From positions 1 through 64,000 of the forward strand of contig JAFSKR010000032.1 in assembly GCA_017448825.1 (NCBI GenBank): a stretch of DNA of 64,000 nucleotides. Reading direction: 5' to 3'. This document shows, in pieces, positions 41,395 to 49,547 of this stretch (the stretch's first letter is position 1; each line of letters opens with the position of its first letter). The DNA is from Bacteroidaceae bacterium. GTDB taxonomy: Bacteria > Bacteroidota > Bacteroidia > Bacteroidales > Bacteroidaceae. The translations under genes were made by a program, and so were the position numbers. Below the pieces are notes generated by a model. That model was not told the origin of the DNA and did not search any database. It worked only from the letters and a program-made list of their open reading frames with translations.

Positions 41395-43332
41395 TTACTT
41401 CTGGATGTACTTTTTACCGTTCTTGATGACGAAACCACGGTAGCTACCATCCACCGACTGTCCGCTCAGATTATATGCTTTGCCGTCGAAAGCTGACTGG
41501 ATGGAACGGGTCGTGGTGATGCCATCCACTTCACCTGCTGGAACAACCGTGATGTTATAAACATAATACTTGCCACCATAGCCAAGTGCTATCTTGATGC
41601 TGTATTGTGCGTCAGCAGGAATGTCTTGCCATGCCTCAGCATAGAAACCACCATCCTGAGCATCGTAACCAATACGGTAGATGGCATTTCCCGCACCCTC
41701 TTCTGTGTCAATGTTGCAGGTTTTGCCCTCAGCATCGAAAGCATATCCCTCGCCTGTATAGTTGTCTTCGCCATAGATAGTAGCAAACACAGGAACCGAC
41801 CAAGTTGCTTCGTCCGGAATCTCAGTTTCCTCGATACCCAAAGCTGTAAGAGCAGGTGTAATATCCACCTCTGTGAGAGCACCATCGTCGCTCACCACCA
41901 CAGTGATGTTTTCTTCGCCCACCACGTTGTTCTCCCCGATTTCTTCTACGAAATCGATGCGGTAGCGAATGGTGTAGTAGTAGCCATTGGCTTCATTCAC
42001 ATAGTAGATCTCACCCGTGTAGGTGGTACCTGGAACATCTTCACCTGGCACGTGTCCCCAGTTGCCGATGACACCGAAGTTCACGTTCTCGAAGAAGTAG
42101 GCATTGCCGTTACCATATTGACACCACTTGCCATCTGCTGTCATCCAGAAACCAGATGCCACTGTGGTCGTGGTGGTTTTGTTCCACTCTCCCTCGGGAG
42201 TTTTGGCATAGAGTGTCAGCACGTCACTCGGTCCTGCTTCTGTCACCTCGAGCGCCTTCTCGTAGTCGAGCTGCACATTATACCCCACGCTCCAATCGTT
42301 ATAGTTGGCAAGACCTTGCAGATACAACTCTCCATAGCCCTTCTCCACAAATTCCGTCGGTGCTTCTTTATCGGGAATCACAGTCATCTCAAAGTTCAAC
42401 TTATAGATGTTCGTACCATAGCGCAGATAGAACGAGCCTTTGCACACCTCTGTACCATCACCCGTAAACACATCACCAGGCATGTGACCCACATTGATTC
42501 GCCCGTCCTCAGACTTCACTTGGGCAAACCAGCTCTTTGTGCCAGAGGTGAAGGGTTGCTGTACGCCATCCATCGACATCCAGTAGCCCAAACCGTCGTA
42601 GGTCTGATAGTCATTGGTCATCTCTCCATCCTCGTTCAGATAGAAGCAGCGCAGTTCGCTGGGTGACGAGGCACCCAAGGCTGTGAGCGCGGCATCCAAG
42701 TCCCAACGCACGGCACGACCATTCCATCCGTTCGACAGTTGGTTGTCGGTAACGACTGTCACCTCGCCCACTAAGGTACACTCTTCAAACGTAGGAACCT
42801 TCTCTGCCACCACCTCAACGTTGATGTCCCACAGGATGGCATCTTCACCGATGATGGCATACATCTGGCTGTGAGCCTTCTGCCCGATGGCGGCACCGTT
42901 GTACGTTCCAAAGCCAATCGTGAAGATACCCTCGTCGTTGAGGACATTTCCATTGGTTGACCATGCGAAGCAGTTCTCACTGTAGCCCTTTGCAACAAAA
43001 ACATCCTTCTTCTCGTCTGCAAAGTCAAGCCACCACCAGCTACCTTCCTTGCTCAGAGGCTGCAACTCGTCGGCCACGAAATAGTCTTCGGCAGTTTCTG
43101 AATCATCATACTTCCACAAGTAGAAAATGTCGTTCACGTTAGCTTGAGCATCTGCCAAACTGAGTCCCGAAGCCTGAAGCAGAGAATTGATGTCAGCCTC
43201 CACCCATGCAACGCTTTCGCCACCGATTTCCATTTGCAACTCAACAGGCACGGTCTCGATGACGTTCAGGTTCTTGTAATTAGTCGTTGGTGAGGGTAAT
43301 TGTGCCCACGCCGAGTGATTGAATACAGCCAT
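41395..43332 (-). CDS. Exported multidomain protein with a sorting-like tail; signal peptide broken by TAG
   Basis: The open frame from 43332 gives 645 residues with three similar beta-rich units, each holding a WSTNGNVL, GFWMTADGKW or GYWMSMDGVQQ-type segment and a GHVPGE or GHMPGD loop; the pattern recalls DUF4859-type repeats. It ends YNLSGQSVDGSYRGFVIKNG, a sorting-like tail. Reading upstream in frame, an ATG at 43383 gives MKNFTPRAIVLFVMT, then TAG at 43336-43338, then CMAVFNHSAWAQ. That is a normal signal peptide interrupted by one stop. From 43332 the signal is too short to export the protein, so the gene may be inactive or the stop suppressed. It lies 53 bp after the DUF3298 gene. Confidence 0.7.
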   Translation of the reverse strand: MAVFNHSAWAQLPSPTTNYKNLNVIETVPVELQMEIGGESVAWVEADINSLLQASGLSLADAQANVNDIFYLWKYDDSETAEDYFVADELQPLSKEGSWWWLDFADEKKDVFVAKGYSENCFAWSTNGNVLNDEGIFTIGFGTYNGAAIGQKAHSQMYAIIGEDAILWDINVEVVAEKVPTFEECTLVGEVTVVTDNQLSNGWNGRAVRWDLDAALTALGASSPSELRCFYLNEDGEMTNDYQTYDGLGYWMSMDGVQQPFTSGTKSWFAQVKSEDGRINVGHMPGDVFTGDGTEVCKGSFYLRYGTNIYKLNFEMTVIPDKEAPTEFVEKGYGELYLQGLANYNDWSVGYNVQLDYEKALEVTEAGPSDVLTLYAKTPEGEWNKTTTTTVASGFWMTADGKWCQYGNGNAYFFENVNFGVIGNWGHVPGEDVPGTTYTGEIYYVNEANGYYYTIRYRIDFVEEIGENNVVGEENITVVVSDDGALTEVDITPALTALGIEETEIPDEATWSVPVFATIYGEDNYTGEGYAFDAEGKTCNIDTEEGAGNAIYRIGYDAQDGGFYAEAWQDIPADAQYSIKIALGYGGKYYVYNITVVPAGEVDGITTTRSIQSAFDGKAYNLSGQSVDGSYRGFVIKNGKKYIQK

Positions 43333-43436
43333 GCACTAGGTCATGACAAAGAGCACGATGGCTCGCGGAGTAAAGTTTTTCATGTTTTCTCCTTTCTGTT
43401 TTTTTAGATTAGATAAAATTGTTGATTAGTTAATTG

Positions 43437-44399
43437 TTATTCTTTCAAGTTCAAAAGTTCCTTCACTTCGGCAGTCAGATAAGGTTTCACCTTTTCATAA
43501 GGAAGGATGGCCTGCGGCATACCCAACGCATAGGCACCTATCTCGTAGGCCCCATAGTCGAATGCCACACCTTTTTCCACCAACGATGGGTCAGATTCAG
43601 GAAAGTCAATCGTCTCTTCAGAATTAAACATTTCCCAACCATCGGCATAGTCATCCTTCAAGGTTTCAATAATCATCTTCAGCACAGCCTCGTGCCCCGC
43701 CTTGGTGATGATGTCATCAAACGTGAGGATGCGCAGATTCTTCAGATCGAATGTCCTACCTACACCCCACGGCATACCATGTGCCGCCCCCGCCGAATAG
43801 TCGTAGCCAGAATCCCACAAGGTGAGCAAGGACGGTGTCTGCCACACCATACTGATTGAGGATGAGTACTCATTAGCCGATTCAAAAGGCATCTCCATCA
43901 TTTCCTCCTCATCATCGGCACTATAGGAACTGCCCAGATGTTCGGCAGCTGACAACTTCAAGGCTGCGCGCACATCGGGCACACCTTGTGCCTTCAAACT
44001 GGCGTATTCTTTCGCGACTTTCTCGGCTGTGACAGGGGCTTCCACATACCGGCCTGCGGCATCAAGAGTCAGCCAGTGGTTGATAAATTCCACCACCTTG
44101 GGTTTGCCTGCCACAGCCTTGAGAGTGGATGCCTCATAAGCATCCATCACCGTCGCTATATCGTATGGTGCTGGGTCTTCATCGCTGCTGTAATCAACGA
44201 TTTTCACTTTATACTCTGATGAGTCCCTCAGTTCCACAACCTCAAACACCAACGTGTCCGACTCCACAGCAACCACCTCAGTAGCCGCCGAGTCACCACC
44301 GTTCTCACCTGTAGCATCCGCTGCCACTCCCTTGTTTCCGGTACATGCCCAAACGCCCAAAAGCATCAGGCCCATAGCTGTTGTTATAAACTGCTTCAT
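43437..44399 (-). CDS. DUF3298 (RsiV-like) lipoprotein
   Basis: 320 residues from the ATG at 44399, 32 bp after a consensus promoter. The lipoprotein signal is MGLMLLGVWAC. The C-terminal domain resembles DUF3298/DUF4163 (SISMVWQTPSLLTLWDSGYD, YSAGAAHGMPWG, FDLKNLRILTFDDIIT, then YEIGAYALGMPQAILPYEKV). DUF3298 occurs in the anti-sigma factor RsiV and in exported deacetylases, where it can bind lysozyme or glycans. It probably leads a two-gene unit with the protein at 41395. Confidence 0.75.
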   Translation of the reverse strand: MKQFITTAMGLMLLGVWACTGNKGVAADATGENGGDSAATEVVAVESDTLVFEVVELRDSSEYKVKIVDYSSDEDPAPYDIATVMDAYEASTLKAVAGKPKVVEFINHWLTLDAAGRYVEAPVTAEKVAKEYASLKAQGVPDVRAALKLSAAEHLGSSYSADDEEEMMEMPFESANEYSSSISMVWQTPSLLTLWDSGYDYSAGAAHGMPWGVGRTFDLKNLRILTFDDIITKAGHEAVLKMIIETLKDDYADGWEMFNSEETIDFPESDPSLVEKGVAFDYGAYEIGAYALGMPQAILPYEKVKPYLTAEVKELLNLKE

Positions 44400-44430
44400 T
44401 TCATTGAAAGTAATTATTGTTTCTCGAGGG

Positions 44431-44438
44431 CAAAGATA
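44431..44438 (-). promoter_or_regulatory. -7 element TATCTTTG for the DUF3298 gene
   Basis: A minus-strand consensus, 32 bp before the ATG. Confidence 0.7.
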
Positions 44439-44629
44439 CGTCATTCCTCACAATCAGACAAACAATATCTTCCTAAATTCGTATCTCCACCCCCAAATAG
44501 TCTCATCCCCTCGCCATTTTAGAACTACCTACCAGCATTTCGAGTGGCATCATCACAGCTATATGTTAAAAAAAAAGGCAGAACTAAAAATAATTCACAA
44601 AATAATTTGGTTTACAAAATAAAGTTATT

Positions 44630-44637
44630 TATCTTTG
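44630..44637 (+). promoter_or_regulatory. -7 element TATCTTTG with -33 TTTG
   Basis: TTTG at 44606-44609 and TATCTTTG at 44630-44637 are 20 bp apart, a full promoter. It drives the membrane protein/regulator pair through a leader of about 150 nt holding a CGGAGTGT/ACACTCCG hairpin near 44731-44769. Confidence 0.7.
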
Positions 44638-44795
44638 CACCGTGATTCGAACACAAAAGCCACCCCACACCCTTTCTGCAGGAGGGAGCGGAGTGGCACG
44701 AGAGAACAAAATGAAATCAAAAAAACAGGTCGGAGTGTACCTTATATATATAATAATGTGTATGGACACTCCGCCCCCAAACAAAACGAAAGACA

Positions 44796-45452
44796 ATGGA
44801 AGAAAAGAAAAACTTGACTGCAGAACGCAGTTTGGAAATCATCAGAAAAAGCATTGAGTGCAGTCAGCGCACAATAACCCAAAATTCAGCATTGCCGCTG
44901 ATATGGTGGGGAACCTGCGTTCTCGTGCTCGCACTGCTTATCGCTTACTTGTGGCAAAATCATGGAGGAGCCGCTTGGAATCTCCTTTGGGCCGCAATTT
45001 GGCCAATCGGCTATCTCGGCAACTGGATGATTGACAAGAAAAGAGAAGCCGTTCCAGCGACCTTTGTAAGCAAATGTATCGGATATGTATGGACGACATT
45101 TGGCATCTTCTGTGGCGGCACAGGCATGTTGCTCGGATTGATTGGCAGTGGAATCCTCCCCCTGAGTCTGATTATGCCCAGTGTGTTCATTTTCGGCTGT
45201 ATCACGAGTGTCATCTCTCTCTGCTTCGGAATGGGTACTACCATAACGGGGTTCATCATCCGAAACCGAGTTATTCTGGTTTGTGGCCTGATTGCAGGCA
45301 TCGGTGGATTTTTCGGTGCGCTACATTTTCCAGGGCACGAACAACTCTACGTGATGGCAGCAGTGGCCATCACCGGTCTTATCGTGCCAGGCCTTGTCAT
45401 TCATTTCAGCACTAAAAATAAGGAGGACATGAGCCTATGTTCCAACCATTAG
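44796..45452 (+). CDS. Multi-pass membrane protein paired with a winged-helix regulator
   Basis: 218 residues with about six membrane helices (LPLIWWGTCVLVLALLIAYL, WNLLWAAIWPIGYLG, FGIFCGGTGMLLGLIG, LSLIMPSVFIFGCITSVISL, VILVCGLIAGIGGFFGAL, VMAAVAITGLIVPGLVI) and a short cytoplasmic N-terminus. It overlaps the regulator gene by 16 bp. Family not recognised beyond the common Bacteroidota pairing of a small membrane protein with a transcription regulator. Confidence 0.75.
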   Translation: MEEKKNLTAERSLEIIRKSIECSQRTITQNSALPLIWWGTCVLVLALLIAYLWQNHGGAAWNLLWAAIWPIGYLGNWMIDKKREAVPATFVSKCIGYVWTTFGIFCGGTGMLLGLIGSGILPLSLIMPSVFIFGCITSVISLCFGMGTTITGFIIRNRVILVCGLIAGIGGFFGALHFPGHEQLYVMAAVAITGLIVPGLVIHFSTKNKEDMSLCSNH

Positions 45453-45724
45453 ACCCATTGCTACACTCCGAACTACGCCTCGCCATCGTGTCGCTGCTCA
45501 TTGGTGTGGAGGAAGCCGAATTTCCCTACATCAAGGAGCAGACGGGCGCCACGGCTGGCAATCTCAGTGTGCAGCTCGACAAACTCTCCACTGCGGGCTA
45601 CATCGAGGTGGAGAAGACCTTCAAAGGAAAAAAGCCCTGCACCATCTGTCGCATGACAGGTGCAGGGCATCAAGCCTTCGAAAACTATGTGGAAGCACTG
45701 AAGAGCTATTTGAATGTGAAATAA
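45437..45724 (+). CDS. Winged-helix transcriptional regulator
   Basis: 95 residues matching the short winged-helix family related to ArsR/MarR proteins (PLLHSELRLAIVSLLIGVEE, then TGATAGNLSVQLDKLSTAGY as the recognition helix, and the wing KTFKGKKPCTICRMT). It overlaps the upstream membrane-protein gene, so the two are made together. Autoregulation of the pair is likely but not shown. Confidence 0.85.
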   Translation: MFQPLDPLLHSELRLAIVSLLIGVEEAEFPYIKEQTGATAGNLSVQLDKLSTAGYIEVEKTFKGKKPCTICRMTGAGHQAFENYVEALKSYLNVK

Positions 45725-45733
45725 GCCTCCTGC

Positions 45734-46630
45734 TTATTCCTCCACTTCTCCGAAGTACTTCGTGTCGGCCAGTTTCAAGAGATACTGACCATACTGATTC
45801 TTAATCATTGGCTGTGCCAACTGGCGCAGCTTTTCTGTGTTAATCCATCCCTGCTTGTAGGCGATACCTTCCAAACAAGCTATCTTCAAACCCGTGCGCT
45901 TCTCCAATACTTCGATGAAGGTGGAAGCCTCAGAGAGTGAATCGTGCGTGCCTGTATCAAGCCAAGCGAAACCGCGCCCTAACAGTTGCACCTTCAAGTT
46001 CTTCTCCTTCAAGAACTCCTGATTCACCGTCGTGATTTCCAGTTCCCCACGTGATGATGGCTTGATGTGCTTCGCCACCTCCACCACCTTGTTAGGATAG
46101 AAGTAAAGCCCCACCACCGCATAGTTGCTCTTTGGCTCCTTCGGCTTCTCCTCAATGCTAAGACAGTTGCCGTCCTTGTCGAACTCAGCCACTCCATATC
46201 GCTCTGGGTCTTGCACCCAATAACCGAACACGCTTGCCTTGCCCTTTGCCGCATTCTCCACACACTCTTTCAGCATACCTGAGAACCCACGACCATGGAA
46301 GATGTTGTCACCCAACACAAGGCACACATCATCCGTACCCACAAACTTCTCTCCAATGATGAACGCCTGAGCCAATCCGTCAGGCGAAGGCTGTTCGGCA
46401 TACTCAAAGTGAACCCCATAGTCACTGCCGTCGCCCAAAAGCCTCTTGAATCCAGGCAAATCATAAGGGGTAGAAATAATTAGTATCTCACGGATGCCAG
46501 CCAGCATCAGTACACTGATAGGATAATACACCATGGGTTTGTCAAAAATCGGGATGAGCTGCTTGCTCACACCTTTCGTGATGGGGTACAACCGTGTGCC
46601 CGAACCACCTGCCAAAACTATTCCTTTCAT
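45734..46630 (-). CDS. rfbA: Glucose-1-phosphate thymidylyltransferase
   Basis: 298 residues from the ATG at 46630, just downstream of a consensus promoter; the longer frame overlaps the promoter. The nucleotidyltransferase motif [18 protein letters not shown] opens the protein, and [14 protein letters not shown] and [19 protein letters not shown] are typical of RmlA. It makes dTDP-glucose, the first step toward dTDP-rhamnose. The other rml genes are not in the window. Polysaccharide building is also suggested by gmd and fcl 3 kb away. Confidence 0.92.
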   Translation of the reverse strand: MKGIVLAGGSGTRLYPITKGVSKQLIPIFDKPMVYYPISVLMLAGIREILIISTPYDLPGFKRLLGDGSDYGVHFEYAEQPSPDGLAQAFIIGEKFVGTDDVCLVLGDNIFHGRGFSGMLKECVENAAKGKASVFGYWVQDPERYGVAEFDKDGNCLSIEEKPKEPKSNYAVVGLYFYPNKVVEVAKHIKPSSRGELEITTVNQEFLKEKNLKVQLLGRGFAWLDTGTHDSLSEASTFIEVLEKRTGLKIACLEGIAYKQGWINTEKLRQLAQPMIKNQYGQYLLKLADTKYFGEVEE

Positions 46631-46654
46631 GATTCTATTGAATTTAATCGTGTG

Positions 46655-46662
46655 CAAAGTTA
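46655..46662 (-). promoter_or_regulatory. -7 element TAACTTTG for rfbA
   Basis: A minus-strand consensus, 25 bp before the ATG. Confidence 0.7.
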
Positions 46663-46752
46663 AAAAAACTTCGCTTTTTCCGCAACTTTTCAGCAGAAGA
46701 AAAGGCCACACCTAACAAAAAAATAGAAGAACAGATAGATATAAAAAGAAAA

Positions 46753-46775
46753 GGGATAGCACTGTTGACTATCCC
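46753..46775 (-). terminator. Terminator after tRNA-Ser
   Basis: GGGATAG/CTATCCC stem followed on the minus strand by TTTTCTTTTT. Confidence 0.75.
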
Positions 46776-46824
46776 TCAACGGAAAGTGAAGGGTTGCTTG
46801 ACAGCTTTCCTTCACTTCTCTTCG

Positions 46825-46911
46825 CGGAAAGTGAGGGATTCGAACCCCCGGACCAGTTACCCGGTCACCGCATTTCGAGTGCGGCCCGATCGACCACTCC
46901 GGCAACTTTCC
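46825..46911 (-). tRNA. tRNA-Ser (anticodon CGA)
   Basis: The minus strand folds as a class II tRNA of 87 nt. The acceptor is GGAAAGT with ACTTTCC and discriminator G. The anticodon arm is CCGCA-CTCGAAA-TGCGG with anticodon CGA. A long variable arm and a T-arm with GGTTCGAATCC follow. The 3' CCA is not encoded. It reads UCG serine codons. It lies directly downstream of the structured RNA candidate. Confidence 0.93.
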
Positions 46912-46919
46912 TCTGTAAA

Positions 46920-46947
46920 GGGTGAGCTTACAAGAAAAAGCCCACCC
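46920..46947. terminator. Hairpin between the structured RNA and tRNA-Ser
   Basis: GGGTGAGCTT and AAGCCCACCC pair with one mismatch. The T-run is on the plus strand. On the minus strand it may mark the end, or a processing site, of the upstream RNA. Confidence 0.5.
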
Positions 46948-47250
46948 TTTTTAAGTAAAGCCGGGAGGAGATGTGATGAAACTCCGACGTAATAAGATTT
47001 GAGTATTTGTTGTCCTTTGTAATCCACCGACTCGGAGGTTTCCAGCAACCGAAACCCCATGCTCAAAGACATGGCGACTGCTGGGTTGTGGCCCGCCATT
47101 AGACAACAAAATCATCTCGGTTTCAGTGTATAATTTGATGAGTATCCCGATCGATCCTGAACCCCGGCTTTATGTTCCACCTCTGCAACTTTTTTCCTTC
47201 TTTCAGGTAGGTCTTCTCTCTTGAAGTCCGTCGCTTCGGTTTTATTTCGT
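46948..47250 (-). ncRNA. Candidate structured non-coding RNA upstream of tRNA-Ser
   Basis: A minus-strand promoter at 47254-47261 predicts a transcript of about 300 nt before the tRNA hairpin. The RNA can form nested long-range stems: AAAGCCGGG with CCCGGCTTT, TGAAAC-CGA with TCGGA-GTTTCA, and TTTGTTGTC with GACAACAAA. Local hairpins lie inside (CCATG/CATGG, ATGGCG/CGCCAT, CCAGCA/TGCTGG). It lacks the landmarks I know for tmRNA, RNase P RNA or bacterial SRP RNA. An 80-codon open frame crosses it but has no good start context. It could be 6S RNA or an undescribed class. Confidence 0.55.
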
Positions 47251-47253
47251 TAG

Positions 47254-47261
47254 CAAAGATA
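47254..47261 (-). promoter_or_regulatory. -7 element TATCTTTG for the structured RNA and tRNA-Ser
   Basis: A minus-strand consensus with no protein start for 340 bp downstream, as expected for an RNA gene. Confidence 0.65.
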
Positions 47262-47280
47262 GTACATCTTGTTCAAATAA

Positions 47281-47316
47281 CAAAGGATTTGGAGAAAAAA
47301 ATCTCCAAATCCTTTG
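47281..47316 (-). terminator. Terminator of the htrA gene
   Basis: A perfect 15-bp stem CAAAGGATTTGGAGA (47281-47295) with 47302-47316 and a 6-nt A loop, 20 bp past the htrA stop. A T-run exists on the plus side; the minus side is moderately T-rich. Confidence 0.7.
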
Positions 47317-47336
47317 CTTTTTAACATTCAGGGCAC

Positions 47337-48878
47337 TTATTCACCCACATAAACTGCAAAAGACAATGGTCTTCCAGCAGGAGTCTTACCCCAAATCCAC
47401 AACGTCTGTTCGTCACTTGCCTGTGCCGATTTAAACACCGACTCCATGTCTGCAGATGACTTGATATTCTGATTGTTCACCTTCAGGATGATGAAACCTT
47501 CTGGCACTCCTGCATCCTTCAGATAGCCGCTCTTGAGGTTGGTCACCTGTACACCGTAGGAGAGATGGAGAGTTTTCTTCTGGCTTTCGGTTAATTCCTT
47601 AAATTCGGCACCCAGCGCATCTACCTTTTGCGTCTTCACGACATTCGTACTGCCCTTAGCATTGCGGAACGTGATAGTGGCAGTTTTCTCCTTCTTATCA
47701 CGGATATAGCCAATTTGAGCCTTATCGCCTGGACGATATTTTGTGGTAGCTTCTTGGAGTTCCGACATCTTGGTCACATTCTTGCCATCCACTGACACAA
47801 TCACGTCACCAGCCTTGATGCCTGCTTCAGCTGCAGCACCATCTTCCGACACCTCTGCCACATAGACACCATCGTTCGTACCAAAGTCTGCCGTAAACTT
47901 CTCATCCTCATGCTTCTTGGCATCAATATAGTCATGCAACGTCATACCACTGATACCAATCATGGCACGTTGAACAGTTCCATATGCCTGTAGGTCGGTT
48001 ACCACCTTCTTCATAATAGTCGTTGGGATAGCAAAGCCATAACCTGTGAAAGAGCCCGTCTGTGAGTAAAGCATCGCATTGATGCCCACCAATTCACCTC
48101 GCGTATTCACCAGTGCACCACCCGAATTGCCGGCATTGATGGCGGCATCAGTCTGGATAAATGACTCTATGCCATTCTTGTTTGCACCAAGGTTACGCGC
48201 CTTTGCTGAAACGATACCTGCTGTCACTGTTGAAGTGAGGTTGAATGGGTTACCCACAGCAAGCACCCACTCGCCCACTTTCAGTTGTTCAGAGTCTCCT
48301 ATCACGATGGTGGGAAGGTCAGTCGCATCAATTTTCAGCAATGCCAGGTCTGTGTCAGCATCAAGACCAATGACACGTGCCGTAAACTCGCGGTTGTCAT
48401 TCAACGTGATAGTGATGTCATCAGCACTCTCCACCACATGGTTGTTCGTCACGATATAACCATCAGCTGAGATGATGACACCAGAACCAGCCGATTCTCG
48501 CTTTGGGGTCTCCACCTTTCGACGCTGTGTGCCACCACCGCGACCGAAGAAATCGCCAAAGAAATCAGCAAAGGGGTCTTGATACTCAATGGTCTGCGTC
48601 TTGCTCGACTGTACACATTTAATATAAACCACAGCGTTGCATGCCTTTTCAGCAGCCTCGGTCAAGTCAACAGGCTGACCTGCTGGCACTGAAGAATTTG
48701 ATAACTTCATGAATCCACCTTTCTCTTCTGCCTGCACTTCCACAGATGCGGATTTTGCAGAAGAGAACACGTTAGCAACTGACTTCTGAGAGAGTGAATA
48801 GGCAAAAGCACCTGTCAAGCCAGAGAAAAAGGCAACACAAGCCAGTGTGCCATAAAATCTTTTCGTAGTTTGCTTCAT
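47337..48878 (-). CDS. HtrA/DegP-family periplasmic serine protease
   Basis: 513 residues from the ATG at 48878, with a signal-anchor region (FYGTLACVAFFSGLTGAFA). The trypsin-like triad is seen: His in YIVTNNHVVESADD, Asp in GLDADTDLALLKID and Ser in NAGNSGGALVN. Two PDZ domains follow (GVYVAEVSEDGAAAEAGIKA, and VTNLKSGYLKDAGVPEGFII). A Gly/Arg-rich loop (FFGRGGGTQRR) sits early, as in DegP. It degrades or refolds damaged envelope proteins. Monocistronic. Confidence 0.93.
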   Translation of the reverse strand: MKQTTKRFYGTLACVAFFSGLTGAFAYSLSQKSVANVFSSAKSASVEVQAEEKGGFMKLSNSSVPAGQPVDLTEAAEKACNAVVYIKCVQSSKTQTIEYQDPFADFFGDFFGRGGGTQRRKVETPKRESAGSGVIISADGYIVTNNHVVESADDITITLNDNREFTARVIGLDADTDLALLKIDATDLPTIVIGDSEQLKVGEWVLAVGNPFNLTSTVTAGIVSAKARNLGANKNGIESFIQTDAAINAGNSGGALVNTRGELVGINAMLYSQTGSFTGYGFAIPTTIMKKVVTDLQAYGTVQRAMIGISGMTLHDYIDAKKHEDEKFTADFGTNDGVYVAEVSEDGAAAEAGIKAGDVIVSVDGKNVTKMSELQEATTKYRPGDKAQIGYIRDKKEKTATITFRNAKGSTNVVKTQKVDALGAEFKELTESQKKTLHLSYGVQVTNLKSGYLKDAGVPEGFIILKVNNQNIKSSADMESVFKSAQASDEQTLWIWGKTPAGRPLSFAVYVGE

Positions 48879-49216
48879 CGTTATTTGTTTTTTAATTATT
48901 GTTTTATTACTTATCGAATCCTTGATGTCTTTTCGATTTCGAGCGCAAAATAACGACAAATTGTTGTGATGACAAAACTTTTCACCCTTATTTTTCACTC
49001 TTGTTGATTTAGTTTAACAAATCGCCTATAAGTGTTAACACCGATTAAGATTATTTCTTAAAATATTCACACAAAATTAACAATTTGATTTCCTAAAATT
49101 CGGTTTATCTCAACTAAATCGATAGAAATACCAAAGCTTTGAATCCATCATCAATCCTTCCCTTCTGCATCAAACGTGAAAGAGACACATACAAAATAGG
49201 TATTTAACGAATCGTT

Positions 49217-49258
49217 AAGGGTATTGAATAACAGATTCCGTTACTCAATACCCTTTTT
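49217..49258 (+). terminator. Orphan terminator-like hairpin
   Basis: AAGGGTATTGA pairs with TCAATACCCTT and is followed by TTTT. No plus-strand gene precedes it for over 300 bp, so it either ends an unseen transcript or insulates the next promoter. Confidence 0.6.
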
Positions 49259-49282
49259 ATGGCAGGAAATCACATATTTTAG

Positions 49283-49316
49283 GTATTGTGGGTATAGGAA
49301 AAAGTGCGTACCTTTG
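49283..49316 (+). promoter_or_regulatory. Promoter of the candidate small RNA, iron-regulon type
   Basis: ATTTTAGGTATTGTGG runs into GTGCGTACCTTTGCAGC. GTATTGT starts at 49283, exactly 26 bp before TACCTTTG (49309-49316). The arrangement and much of the sequence match the porin operon promoter at 56135, and the spacing matches the feoAB promoter. Confidence 0.7.
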
Positions 49317-49322
49317 CAGCGT

Positions 49323-49490
49323 GAAAAGTAAGATGAGCACCTTTATTGCTCACGAAAAGGAATCTTTACTCATAATAATAGATAATGTCATGTCGTGAGA
49401 CACACACACTTTAGAATTACGTAAACCATAAAATGTTAGAGAAGAAAAACCGCCCAACCTGTTCGTGATGAACAGGATAGGCGGTCTTTT
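49323..49490 (+). ncRNA. Candidate small regulatory RNA
   Basis: A strong promoter and a rho-independent terminator (49449-49496) bound about 170 nt without a convincing gene. A hairpin TGAGCA/TGCTCA lies near the 5' end. A 21-codon frame (49333-49398, MSTFIAHEKESLLIII) exists but has no clear ribosome binding site. Nucleotides 49413-49427 are perfectly complementary to the predicted leader of the hemerythrin-LuxR regulator mRNA. Confidence 0.5.
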
Positions 49491-49496
49491 CTTTTT
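49449..49496. terminator. Bidirectional terminator between the small RNA and fcl
   Basis: Stem ACCGCC/GGCGGT with inner CCTGTTC/GAACAGG. TCTTTTCTTTTT follows on the plus strand and TTTTTCTTC on the minus strand. Confidence 0.85.
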
Positions 49497-49547
49497 CAGC
49501 CTTTTCTTTTTAATTTTTCTCTTTTCAGTTTGGCTACGTCGAAAGGC

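Larger units (their letters stand above)
48879..49547. other. Intergenic region with orphan terminator and candidate small RNA
   Basis: No sizeable gene is seen. Features are a terminator-like hairpin (49217-49258), a full promoter (49309-49316), the candidate small RNA and a bidirectional terminator (49449-49496). A clear htrA promoter is not seen; TTATTTTG near 48940 is a weak possibility. Confidence 0.6.

Noticed and set aside
44711-44857. A small frame (MKSKKQVGVYLIYIIMCMD) in the leader of the membrane protein gene
   Set aside because: It overlaps the start of the intact gene and crosses a leader hairpin. A regulatory leader peptide is possible but not supported.
46857-47099. An 80-codon minus-strand open frame (MAGHNPAVAMSLSMGFRLLE) over the structured RNA
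   Set aside because: It runs into the tRNA-Ser gene, has no clear ribosome binding site, and the DNA is better explained by RNA base pairing.
46948-47250. tmRNA, RNase P RNA or cobalamin riboswitch
   Set aside because: No tag-peptide frame with an ALAA end, no GAGGAAAGTCC-type P4 sequence, no 3' tRNA-like half, no B12 box, and no riboswitch-controlled gene downstream.
49333-49398. A 21-codon frame within the candidate small RNA
   Set aside because: No convincing ribosome binding site, and it overlaps the hairpin at the 5' end of the RNA. A translated small RNA cannot be excluded.
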